NCBI RefSeq assembly: GCF_039631355.1
Contig: NZ_JBDIVF010000013.1
Span: 14,599 to 78,598 of the forward strand
DNA from: Uliginosibacterium paludis
Lineage (GTDB): Bacteria; Pseudomonadota; Gammaproteobacteria; Burkholderiales; Rhodocyclaceae
Direction: 5' to 3'
Length of the DNA: 64,000 nt
Shown here: piece after piece, positions 52,895 through 63,100 of the stretch
Numbering within the stretch: position 1 is the stretch's first letter
Layout: each line of letters opens with the position of its first letter
The notes under the pieces: model-generated
Told to the model about the DNA's origin: nothing
Databases searched by the model: none
Seen by the model: the letters and a program-made list of their open reading frames with translations, nothing else
Position numbers and translations under genes: made by a program

Positions 52895-54058
52895 TCAGGG
52901 CAGCGCCAGCTGCCCCGGCGTCTGCGCCTTCGGTGCGCAGTGGCGCAGGTAGCGTTCGATGGCGTAGTCCGCGGTGAAGCGCTGAAGGCGCGCCTCGTCG
53001 ATGACAGGGTAATACGCCAGCGCGGCATCGATCCGGTTCGCCAGTTCGGCCGGCGCATTGCGCGGGCAGAGGAAGCGGGCCAGTTCGCCGGTCAGGATTT
53101 CGCGCGGACCGGTCGGGCAATCGGTCGAAACAACCGGTGTGCCGAGGATCAGGGATTCGATCAGCACCGTCGGCAGGCCTTCGCTGTCGGATGACATCGC
53201 GAACAGCGAGGCGTGGCGAACCCAGGGATAGGGGTTGTGCTGGAAGCCCGGCAGCAGCACCTTGTCCTGCAGGCCCAGTCGCGCAATCAGCGCATGCAGC
53301 TCGTCGAGCCAGATGCGGTCGCTGTCGGTATAGGTGTCGCCGAGCAGCACCAGCATGTGGGTCTGGCGCGCGCGGCTCTGTGCGAAGGCTTCGAGCAGCA
53401 CGTCCTGCCGCTTGCGCCGGTCCAGCTTCGCGGCATAGACGATGTAGGGCCGCTCAAGCGGCCGCGGCCTGGCTTCAGCCAGACGGCGCAGGCGCGAGAA
53501 GTCGAAGGGGTTGTAGATGGTCACCATACTGGCGGGCCGGATCCCCATGTCACGGATCAGCTCGGCCTGCAGGGCGTCCGACACCGTGACCAGATGGCGG
53601 CCGGAATATTCCAGCCGGAAGCGCGTGCGCCACTTCAGCCAGCGGAAAAGCCGCTTCGCGCCGGTCTTGCGGCCCAGCTTGTGCTGGAAGTATTCCCGCA
53701 TCGAGTTGCGGTAGCGCACATAGACCTTGCTCAGGCCCGCGATGAAGGACAGGCGATCCGCATCCTCGGCGTTGGAGATGAAGAAGGCAAAGCGTTCCCC
53801 GTCACTCTCGAGCTGCTGGACCAGTCGGCGCAGTCGCCAGGCCAGCATCAGTTTGTTCAGCAGAGCATTGCGGCAGAGCTGGCCGTCTTCCGACAGGCTG
53901 TGCACCGGCAGCCAGTCCGGCAGCTGGTGCTGGATCTGCCTGCGCACCAGGATCAGCTGAGGCGCATGTCCCTTGCGCCGGAAACCTTCCGCCAGATTGA
54001 GCGTGACGCGCTCAGCACCGCCGCCAATCATCGAGTCGATCAAGAGGCCGATCTTCAT
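52895..54058 (-). CDS. GT4-family glycosyltransferase
   Basis: 387 residues, GT-B fold. N-terminal MKIGLLIDSMIGGGAERVTLNL, linker, then the donor-binding half with YAAKLDRRKRQDVLLEAF, VLLPGFQHNP and the E-x7-E-like SSDSEGLPTVLIESLILGTPVVSTDCPTGPREIL. Transfers a sugar, probably in cell-surface polysaccharide or LPS synthesis, but isolated here. Convergent with mltA (9-nt gap). Confidence 0.9.
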   Translation of the reverse strand: MKIGLLIDSMIGGGAERVTLNLAEGFRRKGHAPQLILVRRQIQHQLPDWLPVHSLSEDGQLCRNALLNKLMLAWRLRRLVQQLESDGERFAFFISNAEDADRLSFIAGLSKVYVRYRNSMREYFQHKLGRKTGAKRLFRWLKWRTRFRLEYSGRHLVTVSDALQAELIRDMGIRPASMVTIYNPFDFSRLRRLAEARPRPLERPYIVYAAKLDRRKRQDVLLEAFAQSRARQTHMLVLLGDTYTDSDRIWLDELHALIARLGLQDKVLLPGFQHNPYPWVRHASLFAMSSDSEGLPTVLIESLILGTPVVSTDCPTGPREILTGELARFLCPRNAPAELANRIDAALAYYPVIDEARLQRFTADYAIERYLRHCAPKAQTPGQLALP

Positions 54059-54210
54059 TGCCGGTCGTTCCGGGAAGCTGGGAAACGCGGCAGTCTAGGC
54101 TTCCGAAGAGAAGGCGGCTAAGGATCTTTGCATATCTTGTCAATTGTCACAAAGTGCAACAAATCCGTTTTTCGGGGCGCGATCCGTGATAAACGTCACG
54201 ATGGAATGAA

Positions 54211-54239
54211 AAAAGCCCTGCCGGCGGGGCAGGGCTTTT
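54211..54239 (-). terminator. Terminator of the liv operon
   Basis: Stem AAAAGCCCTGCC/GGCAGGGCTTTT; on the minus strand six T's follow. It lies 19 nt past the livF stop. Confidence 0.88.
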
Positions 54240-54257
54240 GGAGTGGGCCAAGGGCGC

Positions 54258-55004
54258 TCAGGCGGCGGGCGCTTCTTCTTCACCCAGATAGGCGCTGCGC
54301 ACCTTCGGATCATTGAGCAGCTCCTGGCCGCTGCCCGCGATCGTGATCCGGCCGCCATCCATCACATAGCCCCGGCTGGCGAATTCGAGCGCCAGGTTGG
54401 CGTTCTGCTCGACCAGCAGGATGGTCATGCCTTCCTGCACCACGGTCTGGATCACCTCGAAGATCTTCTCTACCACCAGCGGCGCGAGACCCATCGAGGG
54501 CTCGTCGAGCAGCAGCAGCTTCGGGCGGGAGAGCAGCGCGCGGCCGATCGCCACCATCTGCTGCTCACCGCCGGAGAGCGTGCCGGCAACCTGCGCCAGA
54601 CGCTCCTTCACCCGCGGCAGCATCGTGTAGACGCGCTCCAGGTCGGCTTCGATGCCTTCCTTGTCGTTGCGGATGTAGGCGCCCATGCGCAGGTTTTCTT
54701 CCACCGTGAGGCGGGTGAAAATGCCTCGGCCTTCCGGCACCAGGGCCAGCCCCTGACGCAGGCGGAGGTGGGCCGGCATGGCGGCGATGCTGCTGCCGTT
54801 CATGAGCAGGTCGCCGCTCTTGATCGGCAGCGTGCCGGAGATGGCGTTCAGCGTGGTCGTCTTGCCGGCCCCGTTGGCGCCGATCAGGCAGACCAGTTCG
54901 CCGCTGTGCAGTTCGAGGTCGATGCCCTTGACGGCCTGGATCTGGCCGTAGGCGATCTGCACATCCTTGAGTTGCAGGACGGGCGTCTTGTTCTCAGTGG
55001 GCAT
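54258..55004 (-). CDS. livF: Branched-chain amino acid ABC transporter ATP-binding protein
   Basis: 248 residues. Walker A GANGAGKTTTLNAI (about 40-53), Q-loop LVPEGRGIFTRLTVEENL typical of LivF, signature LSGGEQQMVAIGRAL, Walker B LLLLDEPSMGLAP. Powers uptake of Leu/Ile/Val or related amides. Overlaps livG by 11 nt; last gene of the operon. Confidence 0.95.
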   Translation of the reverse strand: MPTENKTPVLQLKDVQIAYGQIQAVKGIDLELHSGELVCLIGANGAGKTTTLNAISGTLPIKSGDLLMNGSSIAAMPAHLRLRQGLALVPEGRGIFTRLTVEENLRMGAYIRNDKEGIEADLERVYTMLPRVKERLAQVAGTLSGGEQQMVAIGRALLSRPKLLLLDEPSMGLAPLVVEKIFEVIQTVVQEGMTILLVEQNANLALEFASRGYVMDGGRITIAGSGQELLNDPKVRSAYLGEEEAPAA

Positions 55005-55767
55005 GGCTGCTCCCCAGGTAGGCTTCGATCACTTCAGGGTTCTTCTGCACCACGGCCGGCACGTCCTCGGCGATCTTCTTGCCGAAGTTGAGCACCGCGA
55101 CGCGGTCGCACAGCCCCATGACCAGCTTCACGTCGTGTTCGATCAGCAGCACGGTCACGCCGTCCTTGCGGATGGTCGAAATGAGTTCGCGCAACTGGGT
55201 GGTTTCGGTCGCGTTCATGCCGGCGGCCGGTTCGTCGAGCGCCAGCAGCTGCGGTTCGGTAGCCAGTGCGCGGGCGATCTCGAGACGGCGCTGATCGCCA
55301 TAGGAGAGATTGCGGGCCAGCGTCGTCGCGTGGCGTTCGATGCCGACATAGCGCAGCATTTCCATGGCGCGCATGGTGATCAGGCGCTCTTCCTCGCGGG
55401 CATGGCGGTTCTGCGTGAGGATGCCCCACAGCGTGGAGTCGGAGCGCAGGTGATGGCCGGCCATCACGTTCTCCAGCGCCGTCATTTCGCGGAACAGGCG
55501 GATGTTCTGGAAGGTCCGGGCGATGCCGCGTGCCACCACTTCATGCGGCTTGCCGTAGGGCAGCTCGCTGCCGGCGAAGATGAATTCGCCGCCATTGGGC
55601 GTGTAGGCGCCGGTCAGCACGTTGAAGAAGGTGGTCTTGCCGGCCCCGTTGGGGCCGATCAGGCCGTAGATCTCGCCCTTGCGGATGGTCAGCGACACAT
55701 CGGTCAGGGCGGTCAGCCCGCCGAAACGCTTGCCGATATTCTTGGCTTCAAGCAGCGTGATGCTCAT
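54994..55767 (-). CDS. livG: Branched-chain amino acid ABC transporter ATP-binding protein
   Basis: 257 residues. Walker A GPNGAGKTTFFNVL, signature NLSYGDQRRLEIARAL (LSYG variant usual in LivG), Walker B LLALDEPAAGMNATE, and the extended helix after the Q-loop typical of the subfamily. Pairs with LivF. Overlaps livM by 4 nt. Confidence 0.95.
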   Translation of the reverse strand: MSITLLEAKNIGKRFGGLTALTDVSLTIRKGEIYGLIGPNGAGKTTFFNVLTGAYTPNGGEFIFAGSELPYGKPHEVVARGIARTFQNIRLFREMTALENVMAGHHLRSDSTLWGILTQNRHAREEERLITMRAMEMLRYVGIERHATTLARNLSYGDQRRLEIARALATEPQLLALDEPAAGMNATETTQLRELISTIRKDGVTVLLIEHDVKLVMGLCDRVAVLNFGKKIAEDVPAVVQKNPEVIEAYLGSSHAH

Positions 55768-56864
55768 GCTTCTGCCTTTCCGGCGCCGGCCAGTTCGGGT
55801 TTGGAATAGCGCGCATGGGCGGGCAGCAGGCCAGCCGGGCGCAACAGCATCATCAGGATCATCGCGAGCGAGAGCAGCAGCATGCGCAGCACTTCGGGAT
55901 CGAGCAGCACATGGCCGAAGAGCGCCTGCTGCACCGGTAGTGCAAAGCTGCGCAGCAGCTCCGGCAGCAGCGAGAGCGCGATGGCGCCGAGGATCACGCC
56001 GCCGAGGTTGCCCATGCCGCCGAACACGATCATCGTGAGGATCGCGATCGATTCCATCAGCGAGAAGGATTCCGGCGACACGAAGCCCTGGAAGGCGCCG
56101 AACAGGCCGCCTGCCACGCCGCCGAAGGTCGCACCCATCGAGAAGGCGAGCAGCTTCATGTTGCGCGTGTTGATGCCGATAGCCTTGGCAGCGAGCTCGT
56201 CATCGCGGATGGCGGCCCAGCCGCGGCCGATGCGCGAGATCTGCAGGCGCCGGATCACGAAGACCGAGCCGACGACGAAGAGCAGGAACACGTAGTAGTA
56301 CAGCACCAGCGAGTTGATGCGGAAGTTCTCGGTGAGCTGGATGTTGCGCGAGAGATCCCAGCCGAAGAGGTTCAGCGTGTCGAGCATGTTGATGCCCTGA
56401 GGCCCGTTCGTGACATTGATCGGGTGGTTCAGGTTGTTCATGAAGATGCGCACGATCTCGCCGAAGCCCAGCGTTACGATCGCGAGATAGTCGCCGCGCA
56501 GCCGCAGCACCGGTGCCCCGAGGATCAGGCCGGCCACGGCCGCGAAAAAGGCCCCCAGCGGCAGCACGATGTAGAAGGGCAGGTGCAGGCCGAAGTGCGG
56601 CGAAGCGAGGAAGGCCCAGGTGTAGGCGCCGACCGCGTAGAACGCGATGTAGCCCAGGTCGAGCAGGCCGGCGAAGCCAACCACCAGGTTCAGGCCCAGT
56701 GCGAGCATCACGTAGAGCAGCGCGAAGTCAAGGATGCGCACCCAGGTGTTGCCTGCGGTCACGGCAATCAGCGGGGCGATCAGCATCAGCGCCAGCACCA
56801 GGGCCCGGGCTGCTTTCGGGTTGTGCTTGCCGAGCCAGGGGATGCCTTCTGCAAGTTCGTTCAT
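55764..56864 (-). CDS. livM: Branched-chain amino acid ABC transporter permease
   Basis: 366 residues, about nine or ten membrane segments. The inner-membrane signature GLNLVVGFAGLLDLGYIAFYAVGAY and the later cytoplasmic EAA-like loop (RIGRGWAAIRDDELAAKAIGI) identify LivM. Forms the channel with LivH. A hydrophilic C-terminal tail (KPELAGAGKAEA) follows the last helix. Confidence 0.95.
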   Translation of the reverse strand: MNELAEGIPWLGKHNPKAARALVLALMLIAPLIAVTAGNTWVRILDFALLYVMLALGLNLVVGFAGLLDLGYIAFYAVGAYTWAFLASPHFGLHLPFYIVLPLGAFFAAVAGLILGAPVLRLRGDYLAIVTLGFGEIVRIFMNNLNHPINVTNGPQGINMLDTLNLFGWDLSRNIQLTENFRINSLVLYYYVFLLFVVGSVFVIRRLQISRIGRGWAAIRDDELAAKAIGINTRNMKLLAFSMGATFGGVAGGLFGAFQGFVSPESFSLMESIAILTMIVFGGMGNLGGVILGAIALSLLPELLRSFALPVQQALFGHVLLDPEVLRMLLLSLAMILMMLLRPAGLLPAHARYSKPELAGAGKAEA

Positions 56865-56891
56865 GTGGAATGGTTCCGGAAAAAAGTGAAA

Positions 56892-57893
56892 TCAGGCGCG
56901 GTCAGACACGCGTTCGCCAAGCAGGCCGGTCGGGCGGAAGATCAGCACGATGCCGAGGATCACGAAGGCGAAGATGTCCTGGTAGTTGGACGAGAGCAGT
57001 TCGAAACTGCCGCCGTTGGCGCAGGTTTCGGTCAGGTTGGCCGACATGGCCCAGGCCGGCAGGTTGCACAGGTCGGTGATCGTGCCGAGGTAGCCCGCGC
57101 CGATCGACTCGACCAGGCCCAGCACCAGCCCGCCGACCATTGCACCGCCCAGATTGCCGATGCCGCCCAGCACTGCGGCGGTGAAGGCCTTGATGCCGGG
57201 AATGAAACCCATCGCATAGTGCGCCACGCCGTAGTTGGTGGCGTACATCACGCCGGCCACTGCGGCCAGCGCGGAGCCCAGCACGAAGGTGGTAGCGATG
57301 ATCTTGTTGGTGTCCACGCCCATCAGGCTGGCCACGCGGTGGTTCTCGGCCGTGGCACGCATGGCGCGGCCCAGCTTGGTTCTGGTGACGAGCAGGATCA
57401 GCCCGACCATCAGCAGCGCCGAGCTCACCAGAATGATGACCTGCACCGGCGTGATGAACACGCCTGCCACCGGTTGCAGCGGCGTGGTGTCGATCAGCGG
57501 CGGGAAGCTGTGGTAGTTGCGGCCCCAGATGATCATCGCCAGGGTCTGCAGCAGGAAGGAGACGCCGATGGCCGTGATCAGCGGTGCCAGGCGCGGCGCG
57601 TTGCGCAGCTTGCGGTAGGCGGTCCGCTCGATGATGTAGCCCATCGCCATGCACACAGCCATTGCCACGACGAGGGCAATCAGCAAGGTGGGTACGGCGC
57701 CGAGGGCGGGCCAGGTCTTCTGGATGAAGAGCACGACCTGCAGCGACACGAGCGCGCCCACCATGAGCACGTCGCCGTGAGCGAAATTGATCAGGCCCAG
57801 AATGCCATAGACCATGGTGTAGCCCAGGGCGACAAGCGCATACACGCTGCCCACCACGAGGCCATTTACGATTTGCTGGAGCAGGGTTTCCAT
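56892..57893 (-). CDS. livH: Branched-chain amino acid ABC transporter permease
   Basis: 333 residues. Starts METLLQQIVNGLVVGSVYAL and contains ALGYTMVYGILGLINFAHGDV, the LivH signature, plus the MRATAENHRVASLMGVD coupling loop. About eight membrane helices. First of four closely packed transporter genes, 172 nt downstream of livJ. Confidence 0.95.
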   Translation of the reverse strand: METLLQQIVNGLVVGSVYALVALGYTMVYGILGLINFAHGDVLMVGALVSLQVVLFIQKTWPALGAVPTLLIALVVAMAVCMAMGYIIERTAYRKLRNAPRLAPLITAIGVSFLLQTLAMIIWGRNYHSFPPLIDTTPLQPVAGVFITPVQVIILVSSALLMVGLILLVTRTKLGRAMRATAENHRVASLMGVDTNKIIATTFVLGSALAAVAGVMYATNYGVAHYAMGFIPGIKAFTAAVLGGIGNLGGAMVGGLVLGLVESIGAGYLGTITDLCNLPAWAMSANLTETCANGGSFELLSSNYQDIFAFVILGIVLIFRPTGLLGERVSDRA

Positions 57894-57930
57894 GATCCCG
57901 TATTCAGTGAAAGTAAACCAAAGTTGTAAA

Positions 57931-57953
57931 AAAATCAGGCCTGTGCGGCCTGA
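57931..57953 (-). terminator. Terminator between livJ and livH
   Basis: TCAGGCC/GGCCTGA stem with 5-nt loop; on the minus strand seven T's follow. Together with the hairpin at 58023-58045 it should reduce read-through from livJ into livHMGF. Confidence 0.75.
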
Positions 57954-58022
57954 AACCGGCGGATTGTCCGGGCTCCAAACAATGTGTCAAGAAGCCAGAT
58001 CAAAAAGGCGGAGCGGAAGCGA

Positions 58023-58045
58023 ACGGGGCGCCATCGGCGCCCCGT
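58023..58045 (-). terminator. GC-rich hairpin after livJ
   Basis: ACGGGGCGCC/GGCGCCCCGT, perfect 10-bp stem, 3-nt loop, 20 nt past the livJ stop. No T-run, so more likely an mRNA-stabilising or attenuating hairpin than a full terminator. Confidence 0.5.
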
Positions 58046-58065
58046 CTGCCTGCGCCGTCAGGCGC

Positions 58066-59175
58066 TTACTTCAGTGCTTCCCAGGCCCCGGCCTTGAACT
58101 GGTACATGGTGATGGCGCCGTACTTCGTGTCGCCGTTGGCATCAAATGCCACTTCACCAGTCACGCCCTTGAAGTCCACCTTCTTCAGGAAGGGCAGATA
58201 CTTCGCGGGATCCGCCGAGTCGGCAGCCTTCATGCCTTCGATGATCGCGGCGGCCGCGTCATACGAATACGGAGCATAGATCTGCACATCGGCGCCGAAG
58301 CGCTTCTTGAAGCGGTCCTTGAAGGTCTTGTCGGCGATCTGGTCCAGCGGCAGGCCGGCCTGCGTGCAGAAGGCGGCGTCAGACATCGCGGCGCCGGCCA
58401 GCTTGATGAATTCCGGCGTGCAGCCGCCGTCACCGGTCACGAACTTGGCAGTGATGCCCAGCTGCTTGACCTGCTTGAGCATCGGGCCGCCCTGGGCGTC
58501 CATGCCGGTATAGACGATCACGTCCGGCTTCTGGGCCTTGATCTTGGTGAGGATGGCGAGGAAGTCGGTTGCCTGGTTGTTGGTGAATTCACGCGAGCTG
58601 ACCTTGCCGCCGGAAGCCTTGACGGCCTTTTCCACTTCGTCAGCCAGACCCTGGCCGTAGGCGGTGCGGTCATCGATGATCGCCACGGTCTTGCCGAGCT
58701 TGGTCGCGGCGTATTTGCCGATCACCGAGCCTTGCTGGGCGTCGTTCGCCATCGTGCGGAACACCGTCGCGAAACCCTGATGCGTCAGCGTGACATTGGT
58801 GGCGGACGGCGAAATCATCGGGATGCCAGCCTGGTTGTAGATGCGCGAAGCCGGAATCGTGGTGCCCGAGTTCAGGTGGCCGACCACGCCCTTCACGCCT
58901 GCATCGACCAGACGCTGGGCGACGATGTTGCCGGTCTTGGGGTCGGCGGCGTCATCTTCGCCGACGAGTTCGAACTTGATCTTCTTGCCGCCAATGGTCA
59001 CGCCCTTGGCGTTGTATTCCTCGAGTGCGAGACGCGCGCCATTCTCGTTGTCCTTGCCGAGGTGGGCGATGTTGCCGGTCAGGGGGCCGACGTGGCCGAT
59101 CTTGACGACTTCCTGTGCCTGGGCCAGACCGCTGGTGATGCCGAATACCGCAAGTGCAATCAAGGTTTGCTTCAT
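58066..59175 (-). CDS. livJ: Branched-chain amino acid ABC transporter substrate-binding protein
   Basis: 369 residues with signal peptide MKQTLIALAVFGITSGLAQA. Type I periplasmic binding fold: VKIGHVGPLTGNIAHLGKDN, the loop SPSATNVTLTHQGF that binds the ligand amino group, and YAPYSYDAAAAII. GGAGG lies 8 nt before the ATG. First gene of the liv locus, followed by two hairpins before the permease genes. Specificity within branched-chain or amide ligands is not resolved, so livK would fit equally. Confidence 0.92.
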   Translation of the reverse strand: MKQTLIALAVFGITSGLAQAQEVVKIGHVGPLTGNIAHLGKDNENGARLALEEYNAKGVTIGGKKIKFELVGEDDAADPKTGNIVAQRLVDAGVKGVVGHLNSGTTIPASRIYNQAGIPMISPSATNVTLTHQGFATVFRTMANDAQQGSVIGKYAATKLGKTVAIIDDRTAYGQGLADEVEKAVKASGGKVSSREFTNNQATDFLAILTKIKAQKPDVIVYTGMDAQGGPMLKQVKQLGITAKFVTGDGGCTPEFIKLAGAAMSDAAFCTQAGLPLDQIADKTFKDRFKKRFGADVQIYAPYSYDAAAAIIEGMKAADSADPAKYLPFLKKVDFKGVTGEVAFDANGDTKYGAITMYQFKAGAWEALK

Positions 59176-59424
59176 TGAACAGCCTCCACAAGAAAATATT
59201 GGCCCGACTGAAGCGGAATGCCGGTCGGGCAGGGCACCCCTCAGGGATGTTACACAATGTGATTTTTTGTGACTGAGCGGAAAGCCCTTATCTGACGAGC
59301 CACCCAGCATGAGGGATGACGTTGCAAATTCCGGGCCACTTGGTTCGACGGGAATACGAGAATAGGTTTCGTTCAGGCCGGGCGCTAGTCTCGAAAGGAC
59401 TTGTTGACCGCTTTTCCTGTCGTC

Positions 59425-59937
59425 ATGCGCTTCTCCGCTGTCCTGCTTCTTCTTGTTGTCTGCTTTTCGGGCTGTACGAGCACGCAGGCTCCGCTCGAGC
59501 CGGGCAGGACGCGTCTGTCCGAACTGGTGCGTCAGCTGGGCCAGCCCACCATGGTGTGGTCGGAGGGAGACGGCACCCTGCTGGTGGAGTTTGCACGCGC
59601 CGACAAGGGCGGCGCCAACTTCATGGCCCGCGTCTCGCCGGATGGCGTGATGCAGAGCCTGCAGGATGTGCTGACCGATGCGCGCGTGGCCACGCTGGTG
59701 CCGGGCATGTCGCGCGATCAGGTCCGCCGCCATCTGGGGCAGCCGGTGCAGATCGAGAATGGCAAGGAGGGCGAGATCTGGCACTGGCCGCTGGACTCCC
59801 GCCGCCCCGCTCAGTGGCAGATCGATGCCCATTTTGGTGCAATGGGTAATCTGGAGTCGGTGGAGCGCACCCGTATCGTGCTGGGCGCGCGCGATACGGT
59901 GCGTCAGGCTGGTCAGAAAATACGCTCCAACCTATAA
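59425..59937 (+). CDS. Small outer-membrane lipoprotein, SmpA/BamE-like
   Basis: 170 residues from MRFSAVLLLLVVCFSGCTST, a lipoprotein signal (Cys after FSG). Two short repeats each look like a BamE/SmpA-type fold: GRTRLSELVRQLGQPTMVW and GMSRDQVRRHLGQPVQIEN. It is not the canonical BamE length, so I call it BamE-like rather than bamE. The stop codon overlaps the -10 box of the metH promoter. Confidence 0.8.
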   Translation: MRFSAVLLLLVVCFSGCTSTQAPLEPGRTRLSELVRQLGQPTMVWSEGDGTLLVEFARADKGGANFMARVSPDGVMQSLQDVLTDARVATLVPGMSRDQVRRHLGQPVQIENGKEGEIWHWPLDSRRPAQWQIDAHFGAMGNLESVERTRIVLGARDTVRQAGQKIRSNL

Positions 59938-59938
59938 T
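59910..59938 (+). promoter_or_regulatory. Promoter of metH
   Basis: TGGTCA and TATAAT separated by 17 bp. The predicted transcript start falls at about 59945, right at the 5' edge of the riboswitch, which supports both calls. Confidence 0.6.
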
Positions 59939-59943
59939 TGCGC

Positions 59944-60035
59944 GCTTCCGAGGAGCGCTGCGAGGTCATTCGCGATCCCAGGCTCGGAAGCTCGCGCGCC
60001 CCGCCGCGCGCAGCCCGATTCAACGGCGCTCACCG
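59944..60035 (+). promoter_or_regulatory. S-adenosylhomocysteine (SAH) riboswitch
   Basis: The conserved core CCGAGGAGCGCTGCGA and the later CAGGCTCGG match the SAH riboswitch consensus. A 9-bp helix pairs GCTTCCGAG (59944-59952) with CTCGGAAGC (59983-59991), and the pseudoknot pairs GAGCGC (59953-59958) with GCGCTC (60026-60031) in AACGGCGCTCA. SAH riboswitches switch on SAH-recycling genes, here metH, when SAH is high. The 5' UTR to metH is about 190 nt. Confidence 0.92.
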
Positions 60036-60132
60036 CTTCATGCAGATCTCATGCGGAAAGCCGGTGAGCCACGATCTCTCCCCTTCTGCCCGAGCTGTCC
60101 GAAGCGTTGATGAACGCCCCGGAGAATTCCCC

Positions 60133-63100
60133 ATGCAAGCCGATCGCACCCAAGAAATCCAGACCCTGCTCCAGCAACGCATCCTGATCCTGGATGGCGG
60201 CATGGGCACCGAGATCCAGCAATACAAGCTCGCCGAGGCTGACTACCGCGGCACGCGCTTCGCCAATCATGGCAAGGATCTCAAGGGCAACAACGACCTG
60301 CTGGTGATCACCCGCCCGGACGTGGTCGGCGCGATCCACCGCGAATACCTCGAAGCCGGCGCCGACATCATCGAGACCTGCACCTTCAACGGCACGCGCG
60401 TGTCGCAAGCCGAATACGGCCTGCAGGACTACGCCTACGAAATCAACGTGGCCGGCGCGAAGCTCGTGCGTGAGCTGTGCGACGAATACACCGCGAAGAA
60501 CCCGGCCAAGCCGCGCTACTGCGCCGGCGTGATCGGCCCGACCTCGCGCACCCTCTCCATCTCGCCGGACGTGAACGATCCCGGCTACCGCAACATCAGC
60601 TTCGACGAACTGGTGGACGACTACTACGACTCGGCCCGTGCCCTGATGGAAGGCGGCGCCGATCTGCTGCTGATCGAGACGGTGTTCGACACCGCCAACG
60701 CCAAGGCCGCGATCTTCGCCGTGCTCAAGCTCTTCGATGATCTGGGGCGCAAGTTGCCGGTGATGATCTCCGGCACCATCACCGATGCCTCGGGCCGCAC
60801 GCTCTCGGGCCAGACCGCCACGGCCTTCTGGAACTCGCTCAAGCATGTCAAGCCGATCAGCTTCGGTCTCAACTGCGCGCTGGGCGCGAAAGAATTGCGG
60901 CAGTACGTGGCCGAGCTCTCGGGGGTGTGCGATACCTATATTTCCGCGCACCCGAATGCCGGCCTGCCGAATCCGCTCGCACCGACCGGCTACGACGAAA
61001 CGCCCGAGCAGCTGGCCGCAGACATCAAGGATTGGGCCGAGTCCGGCTTCCTGAATATCGTCGGCGGTTGCTGCGGCACGCGCCCCTCGCACATCAAGGC
61101 GGTGGCCGACACGGTGGCGAACATGGCGCCGCGCGCGATTCCCGCGCTGGAAGTGCGGCAGGCGCTCTCGGGTCTGGAGCCCTTCTTCATCGGTCGCGAC
61201 AGCCTCTTCGTGAACGTCGGCGAGCGCAACAACGTGACCGGTTCGCGCGCTTTCGCGAAGATGATCATCGAAGGCCGCTTTGAGGATGCACTGGCCGTCG
61301 CCCGCCAGCAGGTTGAAAACGGCGCGCAGGTCATCGACATCAACATGGACGAGGCCATGCTCGATTCAAAGGCCTCGATGGAGCGCTTCCTCAAGCTCAT
61401 CGCCGCCGAGCCGGATATCGCCCGCGTGCCGGTGATGATCGACTCCTCGAAGTGGGAGGTGATCGAAGCCGGCCTCAAGTGCATTCAGGGCAAGGGCATC
61501 GTCAATTCCATCTCGATGAAGGAAGGCGAAGAGATCTTCCTGCATCACGCGAAGCTCTGCATGCGTTATGGCGCGGCAGCGGTGGTGATGGCTTTCGACG
61601 AGAAGGGCCAGGCGGACACCTATGCGCGCAAGATCGAGATCTGCAAGCGCGCCTACGACTTGCTGATGACGATCGGCTTCCCGCCCGAAGACATCATTTT
61701 CGACGCCAACATCTTCGCGATTGCCACCGGCATCGAAGAGCACAACAACTACGCGGTCGACTTCATCGAAGCGGTGCGCTGGATTCACCAGAATCTACCG
61801 CACGCCAAGACCAGCGGCGGCGTGTCGAACGTGAGCTTCTCCTTCCGCGGCAACGACGCGGTGCGCGAAGCGATCCACACCGTCTTCCTCTTCCACGCCA
61901 TCAAGGCGGGGCTGACGATGGGCATCGTCAACGCCGGCCAGCTCGGCGTGTATGACGATCTGGAGCCCACCCTGCGCGCCAAGGTGGAAGACGTGGTACT
62001 CAACCGTCATCCTGAGGCCGGCGAGCAGCTCGTCGAATTCGCGCAGACCGTGAAGGGCCAGGCCAAGGAACAGGTGCAGGATCTTGCCTGGCGTGAGTGG
62101 CCGGTCGAAGAGCGCCTGTCGCATGCATTGGTGAAAGGCATCACCCAGTTCGTCGTCGAAGACACCGAGGAAGTCCGCGCCAAGCTGGAGGGCGAGGGCA
62201 AACCGCCGCTGGCCGTGATCGAAGGCCCGCTGATGGATGGCATGAGCGTGGTGGGCGACCTCTTCGGCGCCGGCAAGATGTTCCTGCCGCAGGTGGTGAA
62301 ATCCGCGCGCGTGATGAAGTCCGCCGTGGCCCACCTGATCCCCTATATCGAGGAGGAGAAAAAGCGCAGCGGTGCTGCCGCCAAGGGCAAGATCATCATG
62401 GCCACGGTGAAGGGCGACGTGCATGACATCGGCAAGAACATCGTCGGCGTCGTGCTCGCCTGCAACGGCTACGAAGTGGTCGATCTGGGCGTGATGGTGC
62501 CTTGCGACAAGATTCTCGCCGCGGCGAAGGAGCATGGCGCGCAGGCCATCGGCCTCTCCGGCCTGATTACGCCGTCATTGGAAGAAATGGCCTTCGTCGC
62601 CAGCGAGATGAAGCGCCTCGGCTTCGGTGGTGAAAACGCGGTGCCGCTGCTGATCGGTGGAGCCACCACCAGCCGCGCCCACACCGCCATCAAGATCGCA
62701 CCGAACTACGACGGCCCGGTGGTCTACACACCGGACGCCTCGCGCGCCGTCGGCGTGGTCACCAGCCTGCTCTCCACCGAGCAGCGCGCTGGTTACGTTG
62801 CCGAAGTGGCGGCGGACTATGAAAAGCTGCGCGCCCAGCACGCGGCCAAGAGCGGCGTGAAGCTCGTCTCGCTGGCCGCTGCACGCGCCAACCGCTTCAA
62901 GTGGAACAACGATCCGTCATACGTTCCGGCCAAGCCCGCGCGCCCCGGCCACCAGCGCCTGCGCAACATCGATCTGGCCACGCTCGCCGAGTACATCGAC
63001 TGGGGCCCCTTCTTCCAGACCTGGGATCTGGCCGGCCCTTACCCCGCGATTCTGGAAGACGAAATCGTGGGCGAAACCGCACGCAACGTTTTCCGCGACG

